Assembly: GCF_014196625.1 (NCBI RefSeq)
Contig: NZ_JACIDZ010000005.1
Coordinates: 186,001-250,000, forward strand
Direction of reading: 5' to 3'
DNA length: 64,000 bases
Source of the DNA: Martelella radicis
GTDB lineage: Bacteria > Pseudomonadota > Alphaproteobacteria > Rhizobiales > Rhizobiaceae
Shown here: piece after piece, positions 26,455 through 34,958 of the stretch
How the letters are laid out: every line of letters starts with the position of its first letter
Numbering within the stretch: position 1 is the stretch's first letter
Made by a program: the position numbers and the translations under genes
Notes under the pieces: model-generated
What the model was told of the DNA's origin: nothing
Seen by the model: only the letters and a program-made list of their open reading frames with translations
Databases searched by the model: none

Positions 26455-27366
26455 TCACTGCAATTCCTTCTGCCCGTGATCGTCGGGCAGAACACTGACC
26501 GGCGGGACAGGCATGCCCGCGACATCGCTCGCAAACATGAAAACCGCACCGGCAAGCGGCTCGTCAGCGGCGGTCCTGCCTTCGGGCAGGATCGACATGC
26601 TGGTGACGCAGATCGTTTTCAGGTCGTGGCCGCAAAAGGCCAGTTTCGTCGGGCGACTGACGGGCAGATCGATGTGAGCAAGCACTTCGCCTTCCGGCGA
26701 GAGGCGCGTGATCCGCCCCGCATCGATGCCGGCAAACCAGTAGCAGCCCTCGACATCCATCGCCGCGCCGTCCACACGCCCCTCCTGCGGGCGATGGAAC
26801 ACGCGGCGGTTGGAAAGCCGCCCGGAACCGCGATCAAGATCAAAGGCCCAGATCGTGTTGACCTCGGGATGGCTGTCAGCAAGGTAGAGCGTCGTTCCTT
26901 CGGGTGAGACGGCAAGCCCGTTCTGGGTCTGCAATCCGTCGAGTTCGGCAACGCCGCCGCTGCGGTCGAGACGGAACAGCCTGCCCGGCACGCCGGATGC
27001 GCGCGGTTCGGCCAGCGATCCCGTCCAGAACCGTCCGTCAAGATCAACGCAGCCATCATTCATGCGCCAGCCCGCATCCGGCATGGCCGGGCTCGCGATC
27101 GGCAACAGGCTGCCATCGCCCGCAAGCCGATGCCAGCCGGTCCCGGCCGCCACGATCAGATCCCCCTCGAGATCGCGCGCCAGCGCTGAAGGGGAAATAT
27201 CGAAAGACAATGTGGTGACCGGCCCGCCTGCAAGAGGCATGCGATGAAGCTTTCCCGCCGGAATATCCACCCAGGCGACCTCCCCGCTCTCGGGAAGCCA
27301 GAGCGGACCTTCGCCGACGATATCGGGCGACTTGTGCAGAACCCTGATTTCGGGCGCGCGCATCAT
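26455..27366 (-). CDS. SMP-30/gluconolactonase family sugar lactonase
   Basis: A 303-residue beta-propeller lactonase. Start ATG 27366 overlaps the stop of the SDR gene by four bases. Metal ligands are visible: Glu in DIVGEGPLW, Asn in WRMNDGCVDLDG, Asn in QTQNGLAVSPEG and Asp in GRVDGAAMDVEG. In this operon it would open the lactone made by the SDR and deliver an aldonate to the enolase-family dehydratases across the divergent promoter. Confidence 0.9.
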   Translation of the reverse strand: MMRAPEIRVLHKSPDIVGEGPLWLPESGEVAWVDIPAGKLHRMPLAGGPVTTLSFDISPSALARDLEGDLIVAAGTGWHRLAGDGSLLPIASPAMPDAGWRMNDGCVDLDGRFWTGSLAEPRASGVPGRLFRLDRSGGVAELDGLQTQNGLAVSPEGTTLYLADSHPEVNTIWAFDLDRGSGRLSNRRVFHRPQEGRVDGAAMDVEGCYWFAGIDAGRITRLSPEGEVLAHIDLPVSRPTKLAFCGHDLKTICVTSMSILPEGRTAADEPLAGAVFMFASDVAGMPVPPVSVLPDDHGQKELQ

Positions 27367-28142
27367 GTGCGCTCTCCCGGCAGACCGCCCGGCGCGTCGC
27401 CGAGGCTCCATCCGCCGTCGACGGGCACCGTTGCGCCGGTGATATAGGCGGCCTGATCCGAGCAGAACATCAGCACCGGCGCGACGCAATCGTCCGGCCT
27501 GCCCTGACGGCCCGCCGGGATCTTGGCCGTTACGGCGTTGCGGAAATCGGGATCGGCGTAGCGGGAAGCGGTGCGCTCGGTCTCGATCGCGCCGGGCGCG
27601 ATCGCGTTCAGCGTCACGCCCGATCCGGCGACATCGCGGGCGATGGCGGCAAGGGCGGTATATTGCGCGGATTTCAGGGCGGCATAGACCAGCGTCTCGG
27701 CGCGCGGGCGCGCGGCCATGATGCTGCCGACCGCAACCACCCGGCCCCAACCGCGTTCCGCCATGGGCGGCACCAGGGCCTGGCAGAGCGTCAGGAATGA
27801 CGTGAAATTGGCCTCGACATGACGGTTGACGGTTTCCTCGGTAACGGACTGCCAGGGACCGCGCTGCTCGATAGCAGCATTCGCAATCAGGATGTCGAGC
27901 GGTCCGCCTTCAAGCACCCTGGCGGCAAGCCCTGCCGCCGCTCCGGCTTCGGTAAAATCGGCCTCATGCGTTTCAGCCGCGGCGAGCGTCTCGCGCGCTC
28001 CGGCAGCGCCGTTCAGGTGGTGCAGGACGACGGTCGCGCCGGCGGCATCGAGCGCGCGCGCGATGGCGCGCCCGATGCCCTGATCGGCACCGGTCACAAG
28101 TGCGCGCCGGCCGGAAAGGAAACGCGGGTCAGTCATCGTCAT
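27363..28142 (-). CDS. Short-chain dehydrogenase/reductase, probable sugar dehydrogenase
   Basis: A 259-residue classical SDR: cofactor loop VTGADQGIGRAIA (residues 16-28), IANAAIEQ, the catalytic Ser in VGSIMAA and the YAALK (Y-x3-K) pair, then APGAIETE and the C-terminal GGWSLGDAPGG. The His-x-Leu context after beta-2 (VVLHHLN) suggests NADP+ or NAD+ without clear choice. The start overlaps the GntR stop by 14 bases; a second ATG at 28136 is possible. With a lactonase next door, the probable role is oxidation of an aldose at C1. Confidence 0.88.
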   Translation of the reverse strand: MTMTDPRFLSGRRALVTGADQGIGRAIARALDAAGATVVLHHLNGAAGARETLAAAETHEADFTEAGAAAGLAARVLEGGPLDILIANAAIEQRGPWQSVTEETVNRHVEANFTSFLTLCQALVPPMAERGWGRVVAVGSIMAARPRAETLVYAALKSAQYTALAAIARDVAGSGVTLNAIAPGAIETERTASRYADPDFRNAVTAKIPAGRQGRPDDCVAPVLMFCSDQAAYITGATVPVDGGWSLGDAPGGLPGERT

Positions 28143-28890
28143 CCGTCTCCATCTGATCGGCGACCTCGAAGGACGCGATGTCCGCGGCCTTGTAGTGATC
28201 GTCGATCATGCGGACGGCTTCTTCGACATTGCCATCGCGGATGGCGGCATAAAGCGCCTCATGCCGGGCGACGGTGCGGTCCCAGTCCTCCGCCGTCCTG
28301 TTGGACCGGCGCGAGAACAGTTCCGAGACCTCACGCTGGACAGAGCGCAGCCCCTCGCCCTGCATCCGGATCATGGAGTTGCCTGTGGCTTCGGCCATGC
28401 CGAGGTGGAAGGCAATGTCGGCCTCGATGAACAGCTCCGCCTGACCCAGCCCCTCGCGCATGGCTTGCGCCGCCTTGGCCATCTGCTGCACGCCTTTTTC
28501 GGCGCGGCGCTCTGCGGCCAGACGGGCAATGCCGCTCTCGAAGAGGTGGCGCATCTCGTTGGCCTCGCGCAGGCGGGTCAGGCTCGAGCGCACGGCGTAG
28601 CCATATATACGGTCAAGCGGCTCCCCGGTGATGGCGGTGGCGCGGGCAACCTTGCCGCGCTGCGTCTGGATCAGACCGACGCCGGAAAGCTGCCGCAGCG
28701 CTTCGCGCGCGATCGGCTTGCTGACACCGAATTCACGCGCGATCTCACCCTCCGAGGGGAGCGGATCGCCGGGCGTGATGCGGCCGTCGAAAAGCGCGGC
28801 AGCAATGACATCGGATACCGCATCGGCAAGCCGCGGCGGCGTTGCCAGCTTGGTCGCGAAAAAGGGCTTTTCTGTCGGAGCGTCAGTCAT
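28129..28890 (-). CDS. GntR/FadR (FCD)-family regulator of the sugar-acid locus
   Basis: A 253-residue regulator. ATG 28890 is chosen for the AAGGA seven bases upstream. Winged helix at about 15-75 (LPSEGEIAREFGVSKPIAREALRQLSGVGLI, quoted in part: FGVSKPIAREALRQL). The FCD effector domain is at about 95-235, with the metal-type pattern (EADIAFHLGMAEATGN, and HEALYAAIRDGN). It is the first gene of the minus-strand operon and faces the dehydratase operon, so it likely controls both through the palindromes at 28933-28961. Confidence 0.9.
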   Translation of the reverse strand: MTDAPTEKPFFATKLATPPRLADAVSDVIAAALFDGRITPGDPLPSEGEIAREFGVSKPIAREALRQLSGVGLIQTQRGKVARATAITGEPLDRIYGYAVRSSLTRLREANEMRHLFESGIARLAAERRAEKGVQQMAKAAQAMREGLGQAELFIEADIAFHLGMAEATGNSMIRMQGEGLRSVQREVSELFSRRSNRTAEDWDRTVARHEALYAAIRDGNVEEAVRMIDDHYKAADIASFEVADQMETDDDD

Positions 28891-28932
28891 GGTTCCATCC
28901 TTCGATTGGCTGAGGGGTACCATGGCTTCACC

Positions 28933-28961
28933 AACATAGCAACTATGTTTTTAGGTTGCTA
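28933..28961. promoter_or_regulatory. Overlapping palindromes in the divergent GntR/dehydratase promoter
   Basis: AACATAG-CAA-CTATGTT (28933-28949) is a perfect 17-bp palindrome. TAGCAAC (28937-28943) and GTTGCTA (28955-28961) form a second inverted repeat with an 11-base gap, sharing the left half. Two interleaved sites midway between divergent units are what one expects for an autoregulated FCD-type GntR protein. Confidence 0.6.
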
Positions 28962-29010
28962 AGATATCGTTGTTAAGCTAGACAGACTCGACATTCAGGA
29001 GGAACAGAAC

Positions 29011-30159
29011 GTGCCCGATGCCGCCGCGCACCCGATTGCGGACATAATTGCCCACCCGCTTACGCAGAAATTGCCCACGCCCACAGAAACGTCCTGGGGG
29101 CGTTATGACGCGGTCTCGATCATGCTCGTCGAAGTGCGAACGACGACAGGCCTCACGGGTTATGGCGAAACGCTCGCGCGGTTTGCCCCCCGCGCCTATG
29201 CGGAACTGGTGGAGCGCGCGCTGAAGCCCCGGCTTGTCGGCCGCGATGCTCTCAACATCTTAGCCAACTGGGCGCTGATGCGCCGTGCGCTTTCCGGCCG
29301 CGCGGGAGGCATGCTGATCGAGGCCATCGCCGGCGTCGACATCGCGCTCTGGGACATTGCGGGCAAGGCCGCGGGATTACCGATCTACCGGCTTCTCGGC
29401 GGCGAGGGCCGCGCCTCGGTTCCCGTTTATGCGGCATCGGTCAGTTGGGACCCGCTCGAGGAGCGCGCAGCAGAGCAGGCGATCGCGTTCGCCCGGCGCG
29501 GATTTTCATCGATCAAGGTCAAGATCGGCCGCAGCCCCGAGGCTGCCTGCAAACGCATCGCCACGGTCAGGCAGGCCGTCGGCGACGGCGTGGAGCTCAC
29601 CGCCGATTCCAACTGGGCCTATAATCTCGATGAGGCGGTTATGGTCGGCAAGGCGCTGGAGCGCCATGGCTATGCCTGGTTCGAGGAACCTCTGCGCCCC
29701 GAAGACGAGGATGGCTATCGGCAGCTTCGCGCCCGCTGCGCCGTTCCGCTTGCCGCCGGCGAAAGCAATTACGCCGTTGATCAGGCGATGGCTCTGACCT
29801 GCGACCGGACGCTTTCCGTGCTTCAGCCCAATGTCACCCGTTCCGGCGGCATTACCGAGACACTGGCGATGGCCCGGCTCGCGGCCCAGCATGACGTCGC
29901 CTATGCGCCGCATGTGGGCATGTCGGGCATCATCTGCGAGGCGGCGAGCCTGCATGTAGCGGCGGCAGCCGCGAACACCCGGATCATGGAATGCGCGGCA
30001 AGCGCCAACCTGTTCAAGTCGGAGGTTGCGGATCTGCGTCCGGGCGGGGAACGCGCCGAGGGCGGAATGCTGAGCGTGCCGCAGGGACCGGGTCTCGGGA
30101 TCGAAATCAACTGGGAGGGCGTCGCCCGCATGGAAAAAATGGCAAGGGAGGCCGCCTGA
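29011..30159 (+). CDS. Enolase-superfamily (mandelate racemase-like) sugar-acid dehydratase, copy 1
   Basis: A 382-residue protein starting at GTG 29011 after a strong AGGAGGA. It has the capping domain (1-115) and the barrel with the KxK base (SIKVKIG), metal ligands in ADSNWAY, WFEEPL and AAGESNY, and the His of the dyad in YAPHVGMSG. The Asp expected to pair with that His, in the LQPDxxRxGG motif, is Asn (residue 274, LQPNVTRSGG), unlike in the next gene. It is closely related to copy 2 over the whole length (shared blocks such as SWGRYD, ETLARFAP, MRRALSGRAGGML). The predicted family reaction is abstraction of the proton alpha to a carboxylate, followed by dehydration or epimerisation; the substrate is unknown. 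Confidence 0.9.
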   Translation: MPDAAAHPIADIIAHPLTQKLPTPTETSWGRYDAVSIMLVEVRTTTGLTGYGETLARFAPRAYAELVERALKPRLVGRDALNILANWALMRRALSGRAGGMLIEAIAGVDIALWDIAGKAAGLPIYRLLGGEGRASVPVYAASVSWDPLEERAAEQAIAFARRGFSSIKVKIGRSPEAACKRIATVRQAVGDGVELTADSNWAYNLDEAVMVGKALERHGYAWFEEPLRPEDEDGYRQLRARCAVPLAAGESNYAVDQAMALTCDRTLSVLQPNVTRSGGITETLAMARLAAQHDVAYAPHVGMSGIICEAASLHVAAAAANTRIMECAASANLFKSEVADLRPGGERAEGGMLSVPQGPGLGIEINWEGVARMEKMAREAA

Positions 30160-31298
30160 TGGCCGTCGAGACGAATGGCGACATCCTGATCAGCGATGTC
30201 ATAGCGTATCCGTTGACGCAGAAATTGCCGCAGCCAACCATCACCTCGTGGGGGCGCTACGACGAGGTCTCGATCGTGCTCGTTGAAGTGCGCACGGATG
30301 CCGGCATCGTCGGCATTGGCGAGACGCTGGCGCGCTTTGCGCCGCATGCCTATGCCCATCTGATCGAGGATGCCCTGAAGCCGCGTCTTGTGGGGCAGCC
30401 CGCCGGCAATATCGCCGCCCACTGGGCCAACATGCGCCGCGCGCTTTCGGGGCGGGCGGGCGGCATGCTGCTCGAGGCGATTTCCGGCGTCGATATCGCG
30501 CTCTGGGATATTCTCGGCAAGGCGGCGGACCTTCCCGTCCATGCGCTCCTGGGCGGCATCGGCCGCAAGCGCATTGATGTCTATGCCGCCGCGGTGAACT
30601 GGCGCGACGACGCGCTGATGGAAGAGCAGCTCGATGAGCTTCTGGAGCAGGGCTTTCGCCAGATCAAGATCAAGATGGCCTCCCCGGTTGCCGATGCCTG
30701 CCGCAAGATCGAACTGATGCGTCGCCGCGCCGGCGACGAGGTCGCGCTGTGCGTCGACGCCAACTGGGCCTATGGCCTGGATGAGGCGGTCGAGGTTGGC
30801 AAGGCGCTGGCCGATTGCGGCTATGTCTGGTTCGAGGAGCCGCTTGCCCCGGAAAACGAGCAGGGCTACGAGGAACTCAGAAGGCTTTGCGATGTGCCGC
30901 TTGCCGCTGGCGAGAGCAATTTCACGGTCGACCAGGCCAAACGGCTGGTAACGTCTCGCACGCTTTCCGTATTGCAGCCGGATGTGGCACGCGCCGGCGG
31001 CATAACCGAGACCCGGCGCATGGCCGAGCTCGCACGCGCCTTCGATGTCGACTACGCGCCGCATATCGGCATGTCCGGCATCGTCTGCGAAACCGCTTCC
31101 GTCCATCTTTCGGCCGCGATGCCGAACTTCCGGATCATGGAGTGCGAGGGCGACCGCAGCCCGTTCAAGACCGAACTTGCCGATCTGGCCCCCGGCTGCC
31201 TGCGCCAGAAGGATGGCACGCTCGACGTGCCGCAGGGGCCGGGCCTCGGCCTTCAGATCAACTGGGATGCGGTCGAACGGCTGCGCGCGCCCGAATGA
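30159..31298 (+). CDS. Enolase-superfamily (mandelate racemase-like) sugar-acid dehydratase, copy 2
   Basis: A 379-residue paralogue of the preceding gene; ATG 30159 overlaps its stop by one base. The catalytic set is complete: QIKIKMA (KxK), VDANWAY, WFEEPL, AAGESNF, LQPDVARAGG with Asp 275, and YAPHIGMSG. It likely makes a 2-keto-3-deoxy acid from the aldonate delivered by the lactonase and SDR of the divergent operon. No aldolase or KDG kinase is in the locus, so the pathway must finish elsewhere. Confidence 0.92.
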   Translation: MAVETNGDILISDVIAYPLTQKLPQPTITSWGRYDEVSIVLVEVRTDAGIVGIGETLARFAPHAYAHLIEDALKPRLVGQPAGNIAAHWANMRRALSGRAGGMLLEAISGVDIALWDILGKAADLPVHALLGGIGRKRIDVYAAAVNWRDDALMEEQLDELLEQGFRQIKIKMASPVADACRKIELMRRRAGDEVALCVDANWAYGLDEAVEVGKALADCGYVWFEEPLAPENEQGYEELRRLCDVPLAAGESNFTVDQAKRLVTSRTLSVLQPDVARAGGITETRRMAELARAFDVDYAPHIGMSGIVCETASVHLSAAMPNFRIMECEGDRSPFKTELADLAPGCLRQKDGTLDVPQGPGLGLQINWDAVERLRAPE

Positions 31299-31318
31299 CA
31301 TCTTTCAAGGAGACCTCC

Positions 31319-32224
31319 ATGGCCAATGCCGCCGCACCGGACGCACTGGAAACCGCGATGCTGAGGGCGATTCGCCTTTCCGATCCCAATCTCAGCCGTT
31401 TCGATCCGCTGCGTCGGATCATCAGCCTAGATGATTTCTCGCGTGGCCATTGCGGCTGGTCTCAGCTTGTCGGCAATTACGAGGATACGCTCGACACCAT
31501 GCTGCCGGGTTACGCCCAGCACACCTCGGCGATGCTGTCGACCCTCAGCCACTGGGACGCCGGCTCCCACGGCGGCGTCGACAGCTCCTACGCCCTGAAG
31601 ATCGCGACCCGCGCCAGACCGGGCGCGCAGAACGTTGCGATCAAGCGGTTGACGGCGCGCGAGCGCGGCCCGATCCGCTTTGAATGCTACTTCACCTTCA
31701 AGCCCGAAGCCACGGAACTGAAGCTCAGCGAGACGGATGTCCGCTCCTTCGGCTTCCTGTTCGACCTGCAGGGCGGCGACACCGACGGCGATGTCGAGCG
31801 GGTGATGCCGCATGTGCGCTTTCTCAACGCCGAGCACGGCAAGCATATCCAGAAATGGCAGTTCAAGTCGAAGACCAGCGAGATGCTGAAGATCGGCGAC
31901 GACGACAAGACCGCGACCCATTATCACCTCTCGCCCGATGGCTGGGAAGACCTGCCCGGTGGCGACCAGCGGCTTTGCTATAACGAGATCGCGACCAAGG
32001 TGAACTGGAGCTATCTGCGGTTCGACTTCGATCTCGCCAGCATGCGGGCAACAAGCCTGCGCTGCAACGACCGCGAATTCGACGTGTCGGGCTTCGCGCC
32101 GATGCGCATTCCGGCGATGAAGAACCTCTGGTGCATGCTGAATTTCTGCCTGTTCGCCGAAACCGATGTCGCCAAGCGCGCTTTTCTCTATGTCGATTCA
32201 GTCTGCATCTCGGGGGATTTCTGA
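31319..32224 (+). CDS. Conserved protein of unknown function (possibly DUF6772)
   Basis: A 301-residue protein with AAGGAGA before ATG 31319. No signal peptide or membrane span. The sequence is rich in aromatic beta-strand patterns (CGWSQLVGNYEDTLD, HWDAGSHGGVDSSYALKIATRA, IRFECYFTFKPE, VNWSYLRFDFDL), suggesting a beta-sandwich or jelly-roll fold like carbohydrate-acting lyases or binding domains. The conserved HWDAGSHGG and CYNEI segments look like active-site loops. I believe it matches the unannotated family DUF6772, from memory. It lies 20 bases after the dehydratase and overlaps the next small gene by one base, so it belongs to the same catabolic operon. Confidence 0.75.
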   Translation: MANAAAPDALETAMLRAIRLSDPNLSRFDPLRRIISLDDFSRGHCGWSQLVGNYEDTLDTMLPGYAQHTSAMLSTLSHWDAGSHGGVDSSYALKIATRARPGAQNVAIKRLTARERGPIRFECYFTFKPEATELKLSETDVRSFGFLFDLQGGDTDGDVERVMPHVRFLNAEHGKHIQKWQFKSKTSEMLKIGDDDKTATHYHLSPDGWEDLPGGDQRLCYNEIATKVNWSYLRFDFDLASMRATSLRCNDREFDVSGFAPMRIPAMKNLWCMLNFCLFAETDVAKRAFLYVDSVCISGDF

Positions 32225-32559
32225 TGCTGCCGGAAAACATCACAGCCATCATCGCCCGCAATGAAAGCTGGAGCGGCCATGCCGCAACAGAACCATATGA
32301 GGCAGGTTGGGCGCATGAGGCGGTCATCTTCGCGCGCGCGCTGAAGACGCCGAAAGGCGTTCTGCCAAAAGCCGTTGTCGAAATCTCGCCGGATGGCATC
32401 CACTGGACGGCGGAAGGAACGACCCTCAGCCTGCCGGAAGCCAGGGACGAGTTGACGGCGGCCAAGCTGTCGCATTTCGGCGGCTGGCTCCGCCTCTCCG
32501 CCGAGTTGCCGGAGGGGTCGGAGATCACCGTTCTGGTCACGTTGCATTTGAAAGCTTGA
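32224..32559 (+). CDS. Small conserved protein of unknown function
   Basis: A 111-residue protein starting at ATG 32224 on the stop of the previous gene (TGATG overlap). No signal peptide. Strand-rich sequence with Trp and acidic/hydrophobic alternation (ESWSGHAATEPYEAGWAHEAVIFARAL, in part; VVEISPDGIHWTAEG; HFGGWLRLSAELPEGSEITV), compatible with a single small beta-sandwich. I do not recognise the family. The tight coupling to the 301-residue protein suggests the two products work together. The transposon scar begins about 70 bases downstream. Confidence 0.7.
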   Translation: MLPENITAIIARNESWSGHAATEPYEAGWAHEAVIFARALKTPKGVLPKAVVEISPDGIHWTAEGTTLSLPEARDELTAAKLSHFGGWLRLSAELPEGSEITVLVTLHLKA

Positions 32560-32625
32560 CGGAATCACTGCAGATCGACGCTGAGCGAGCTCCTGGATCG
32601 TGGCGGGAGATCTGCACAGCTGGGA

Positions 32626-32870
32626 TAGGTGGACTTTCTGCCTGACTTCGGTTGGGATGCCGTGAACAGGAGATACTGACGAGACGACCGCGCCGGAACC
32701 ACAGCCCGGCTTTCAAGGCGAAGATGGCGCTTGCCGCCGTCCGGGGTAAGCAGACGCTGGAGAATGATGCTTCGCAGTTCCCCGGTCTCTGCCGCGATAA
32801 CCGGAGTGCTCGGCAAGGCGGGATTGCCGGGGAACAGGAAATGATCGACCGTTCACACAACCTCTCGGTC
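32626..32870 (+). pseudogene. IS3-family remnant: left end with fused OrfA and OrfB heads
   Basis: After a left-end-like sequence (AGGTGGACTTTCTGCCTGA from about 32626), the plus strand encodes the OrfA N-terminus (TRRPRRNHSPAFKAKMALAAVRG, residues read from 32679). It passes through a degraded stretch and ends with an OrfB-like start (MIDRSHNLSV near 32840). The rest of both frames is missing. The motifs fit the same IS51-like type as the OrfB tail at 21534-21880. The minus-strand monooxygenase ends at 32880, just past the break. Confidence 0.65.
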
Positions 32871-32879
32871 GATGCCATG

Positions 32880-33842
32880 TCATGCGATCGCCGGCAGTGT
32901 CATCAAGGCTTCGGCATATTCTCGGGCGATTTCTCGGACGACGTCGCTTGCCGGTTTTATAGCGGTGACCAATCCCGCGCTCTGCCCTGCCTCAACCTTG
33001 CCAAGCGCCATGTCGCCATCAAGCGCCGCCATTTTGAGGGTTGATCGGGCAAAGATATCACGGCGTACCTCGATATCCGCGCCACCGCCCTCGAGCGCGG
33101 TCATACTCCGCGTAAAATCGTTCCGGATCGCCCGGATCATGCCAACGTCGCGCCCGACACAATCGGTATCGGCAACGCCGGCGGAAAGGACCGCCTGTTT
33201 GTAGCTGTCGGCAACGCCGGCTTCGGGCGTGGCGATGAAACGGGTTCCGAAACTCGCCCCGTCCGCGCCGAGCGAGAGTGCCGCCAGCAGCCCGCGCCCG
33301 TCGGCAAAGCCCCCCGATGCAATGATGGGTATCTCGCCGCCAATCGCCCGCGCAACCGCCCGCAGCAGCACCAGCGTACTGACCTGGGTCGGCGGCGGAT
33401 GCCCGCCCGCCTCGCCGCCAACCACGACCAGTCCATCGACGCCTGCCCGCATCGCCTTCACCGCGTGCTCTTCGCTCGCCACGACATGCAGACAGGTGGT
33501 GCCGATGGCCTTGAAACGATCGAGATATTTCTGTGTCCCGCCCTGGGAGCAGACGAGGATCGGCACGCGCCTGGCTTCCAGGAGGTCCATCATCTGGTCA
33601 GCGCGCTTGTTGTAGAGCGGCAGGTTGACGGCGAAGGGACGATCCGTCCCGGCGCGGATATCATCGATGGCCTGTTCGAGCGCCTCGATATACATCGGAC
33701 CAGCGGCAAGAACGCCAAGTCCCCCGGCCCGCGACACCGCCAGCGGCAGCGCCGCGTTGGACGAGGCCCACGACATGCCGGCCTGGCAGATGGGCAGGTC
33801 AATACCCAGAAGCCGCGTCAGACGCGTTTCGATCTTCATCAC
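32880..33842 (-). CDS. Nitronate monooxygenase-family FMN enzyme
   Basis: A 320-residue TIM-barrel flavoprotein of the 2-nitropropane dioxygenase / FabK-like family. Motifs: LLGIDLPICQAGMSW, SRAGGLGVLAAG, ILVCSQGG, VVVGGEAGGHPPP and IIASGGFADGRGLLAALSLGADGASFGTRF (in part: GFADGRGLLAAL). It would oxidise an alkyl nitronate or act as an FMN-dependent reductase on a CoA-linked or unsaturated acid. It is the last gene of the long minus-strand run and lies against the IS3 scar. Confidence 0.88.
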   Translation of the reverse strand: MMKIETRLTRLLGIDLPICQAGMSWASSNAALPLAVSRAGGLGVLAAGPMYIEALEQAIDDIRAGTDRPFAVNLPLYNKRADQMMDLLEARRVPILVCSQGGTQKYLDRFKAIGTTCLHVVASEEHAVKAMRAGVDGLVVVGGEAGGHPPPTQVSTLVLLRAVARAIGGEIPIIASGGFADGRGLLAALSLGADGASFGTRFIATPEAGVADSYKQAVLSAGVADTDCVGRDVGMIRAIRNDFTRSMTALEGGGADIEVRRDIFARSTLKMAALDGDMALGKVEAGQSAGLVTAIKPASDVVREIAREYAEALMTLPAIA

Positions 33843-33894
33843 TCACTCCGTGCGAACACTCCGGCGCGGGCATTGATCCCGCGCCGGAAGGTGG

Positions 33895-34920
33895 TCATTC
33901 GACCATCATCATCTTGTAGTCTTCCTGAACAAGCGGCGCGTTTTCAGCCCACCAGTTCACATCGATGATCACCTGCTTTTCCGCATTCGCGGGCGCAGTG
34001 TTGGATGCCGCCAGAACCTCGTCGGAGAAGGTGGCAACTTCGAAAGCCTTCTGGTTTGTCGGTCCGTAATAGGGCATCATTTCCGGAATGCGCGCCTGGG
34101 TTTCGGGCGCCACAACGCCGGCGATGAACTTCTGCGCGGCCTCGACATTGTCCGAGCCCTTGAGGATCGCCAGGCATCCATTGCCGAGAATGCCGTCGGT
34201 ATAGGTGAAGGCAACCGGAGCGCCGTTGTCGATAACGCCGGTGACGCGGCTGCCCCAGATCGCAAGCATGTCGACCTCGCCGTCCGCCACCAATTGGGCC
34301 GACTGAGCGCCCGAGGTCCACCAGACGTCGATCGCGGGCTGGATGCGCCGGAGCGCATCGAAGGCCCGGTCGGTATCAAGCGGATAGAGATCCTCCTTGG
34401 CCACGCCATCGGCCAGAAGCGCGATCTCGATCATTTCCTGCGGATAGGCGCCGAGCGCCCGGCGCCCGGGAAATTCCTCGGTGTTCCAGAAGTCGGCCCA
34501 GTTCTTGGGCGGATTGTCGCCATACTTATCCGTATTGTAGGCCAGAACGACCGAGTAGGAATTGATGCCGATCCAGTCTTTCCCCTTGGCCCCGTCCGCA
34601 ATGCCATCGGCGTCGATCACGTCATAGTCCAGCGGCTCGAAGATCCCCGCGGCTTCACCCACGGCGCACTGGTCCGCGCCCATATGCACGATATCCCAGC
34701 CGGGATTGCCCGACTGCACCTGCACTCTGACGCCGGCCATGCCGTCATGGGTTTCCTGCCTCAGGGTCAGGCCGGCCGCCTCTGCCGCCGGTTCCCAGAG
34801 CGTCGCCGCCAGATCTTCCTGCACCTTGCCGCCGAAGCCGGCAATGGTCAGTTCCTGCGCTGATGCCGCGCCGCCCGAAACAAACAGGCTCAGCGCCACA
34901 AGACTTGCTGCTTTCTTCAT
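33895..34920 (-). CDS. ABC transporter substrate-binding protein, spermidine/putrescine (PotD) type
   Basis: A 341-residue periplasmic protein with signal peptide (MKKAASLVALSLFVSGGAASA) and a PotD/family-1-like fold (LTIAGFGGKVQEDLAATLWEPAAEAAG, in part; WDIVHMGADQCAVGEAAG; NSYSVVLAYNTDKYGDNPP). It is separated from its permeases (40220-41940) and ATPase (41937) by five CoA-enzyme genes but shares their strand and operon. A partial terminator (34959-34977) precedes it, which may set a different expression level for the binding protein. Confidence 0.9.
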   Translation of the reverse strand: MKKAASLVALSLFVSGGAASAQELTIAGFGGKVQEDLAATLWEPAAEAAGLTLRQETHDGMAGVRVQVQSGNPGWDIVHMGADQCAVGEAAGIFEPLDYDVIDADGIADGAKGKDWIGINSYSVVLAYNTDKYGDNPPKNWADFWNTEEFPGRRALGAYPQEMIEIALLADGVAKEDLYPLDTDRAFDALRRIQPAIDVWWTSGAQSAQLVADGEVDMLAIWGSRVTGVIDNGAPVAFTYTDGILGNGCLAILKGSDNVEAAQKFIAGVVAPETQARIPEMMPYYGPTNQKAFEVATFSDEVLAASNTAPANAEKQVIIDVNWWAENAPLVQEDYKMMMVE

Positions 34921-34958
34921 GGTCTTCCTCCCTTTGCGGCCGAACGCCGCATTGCTCC

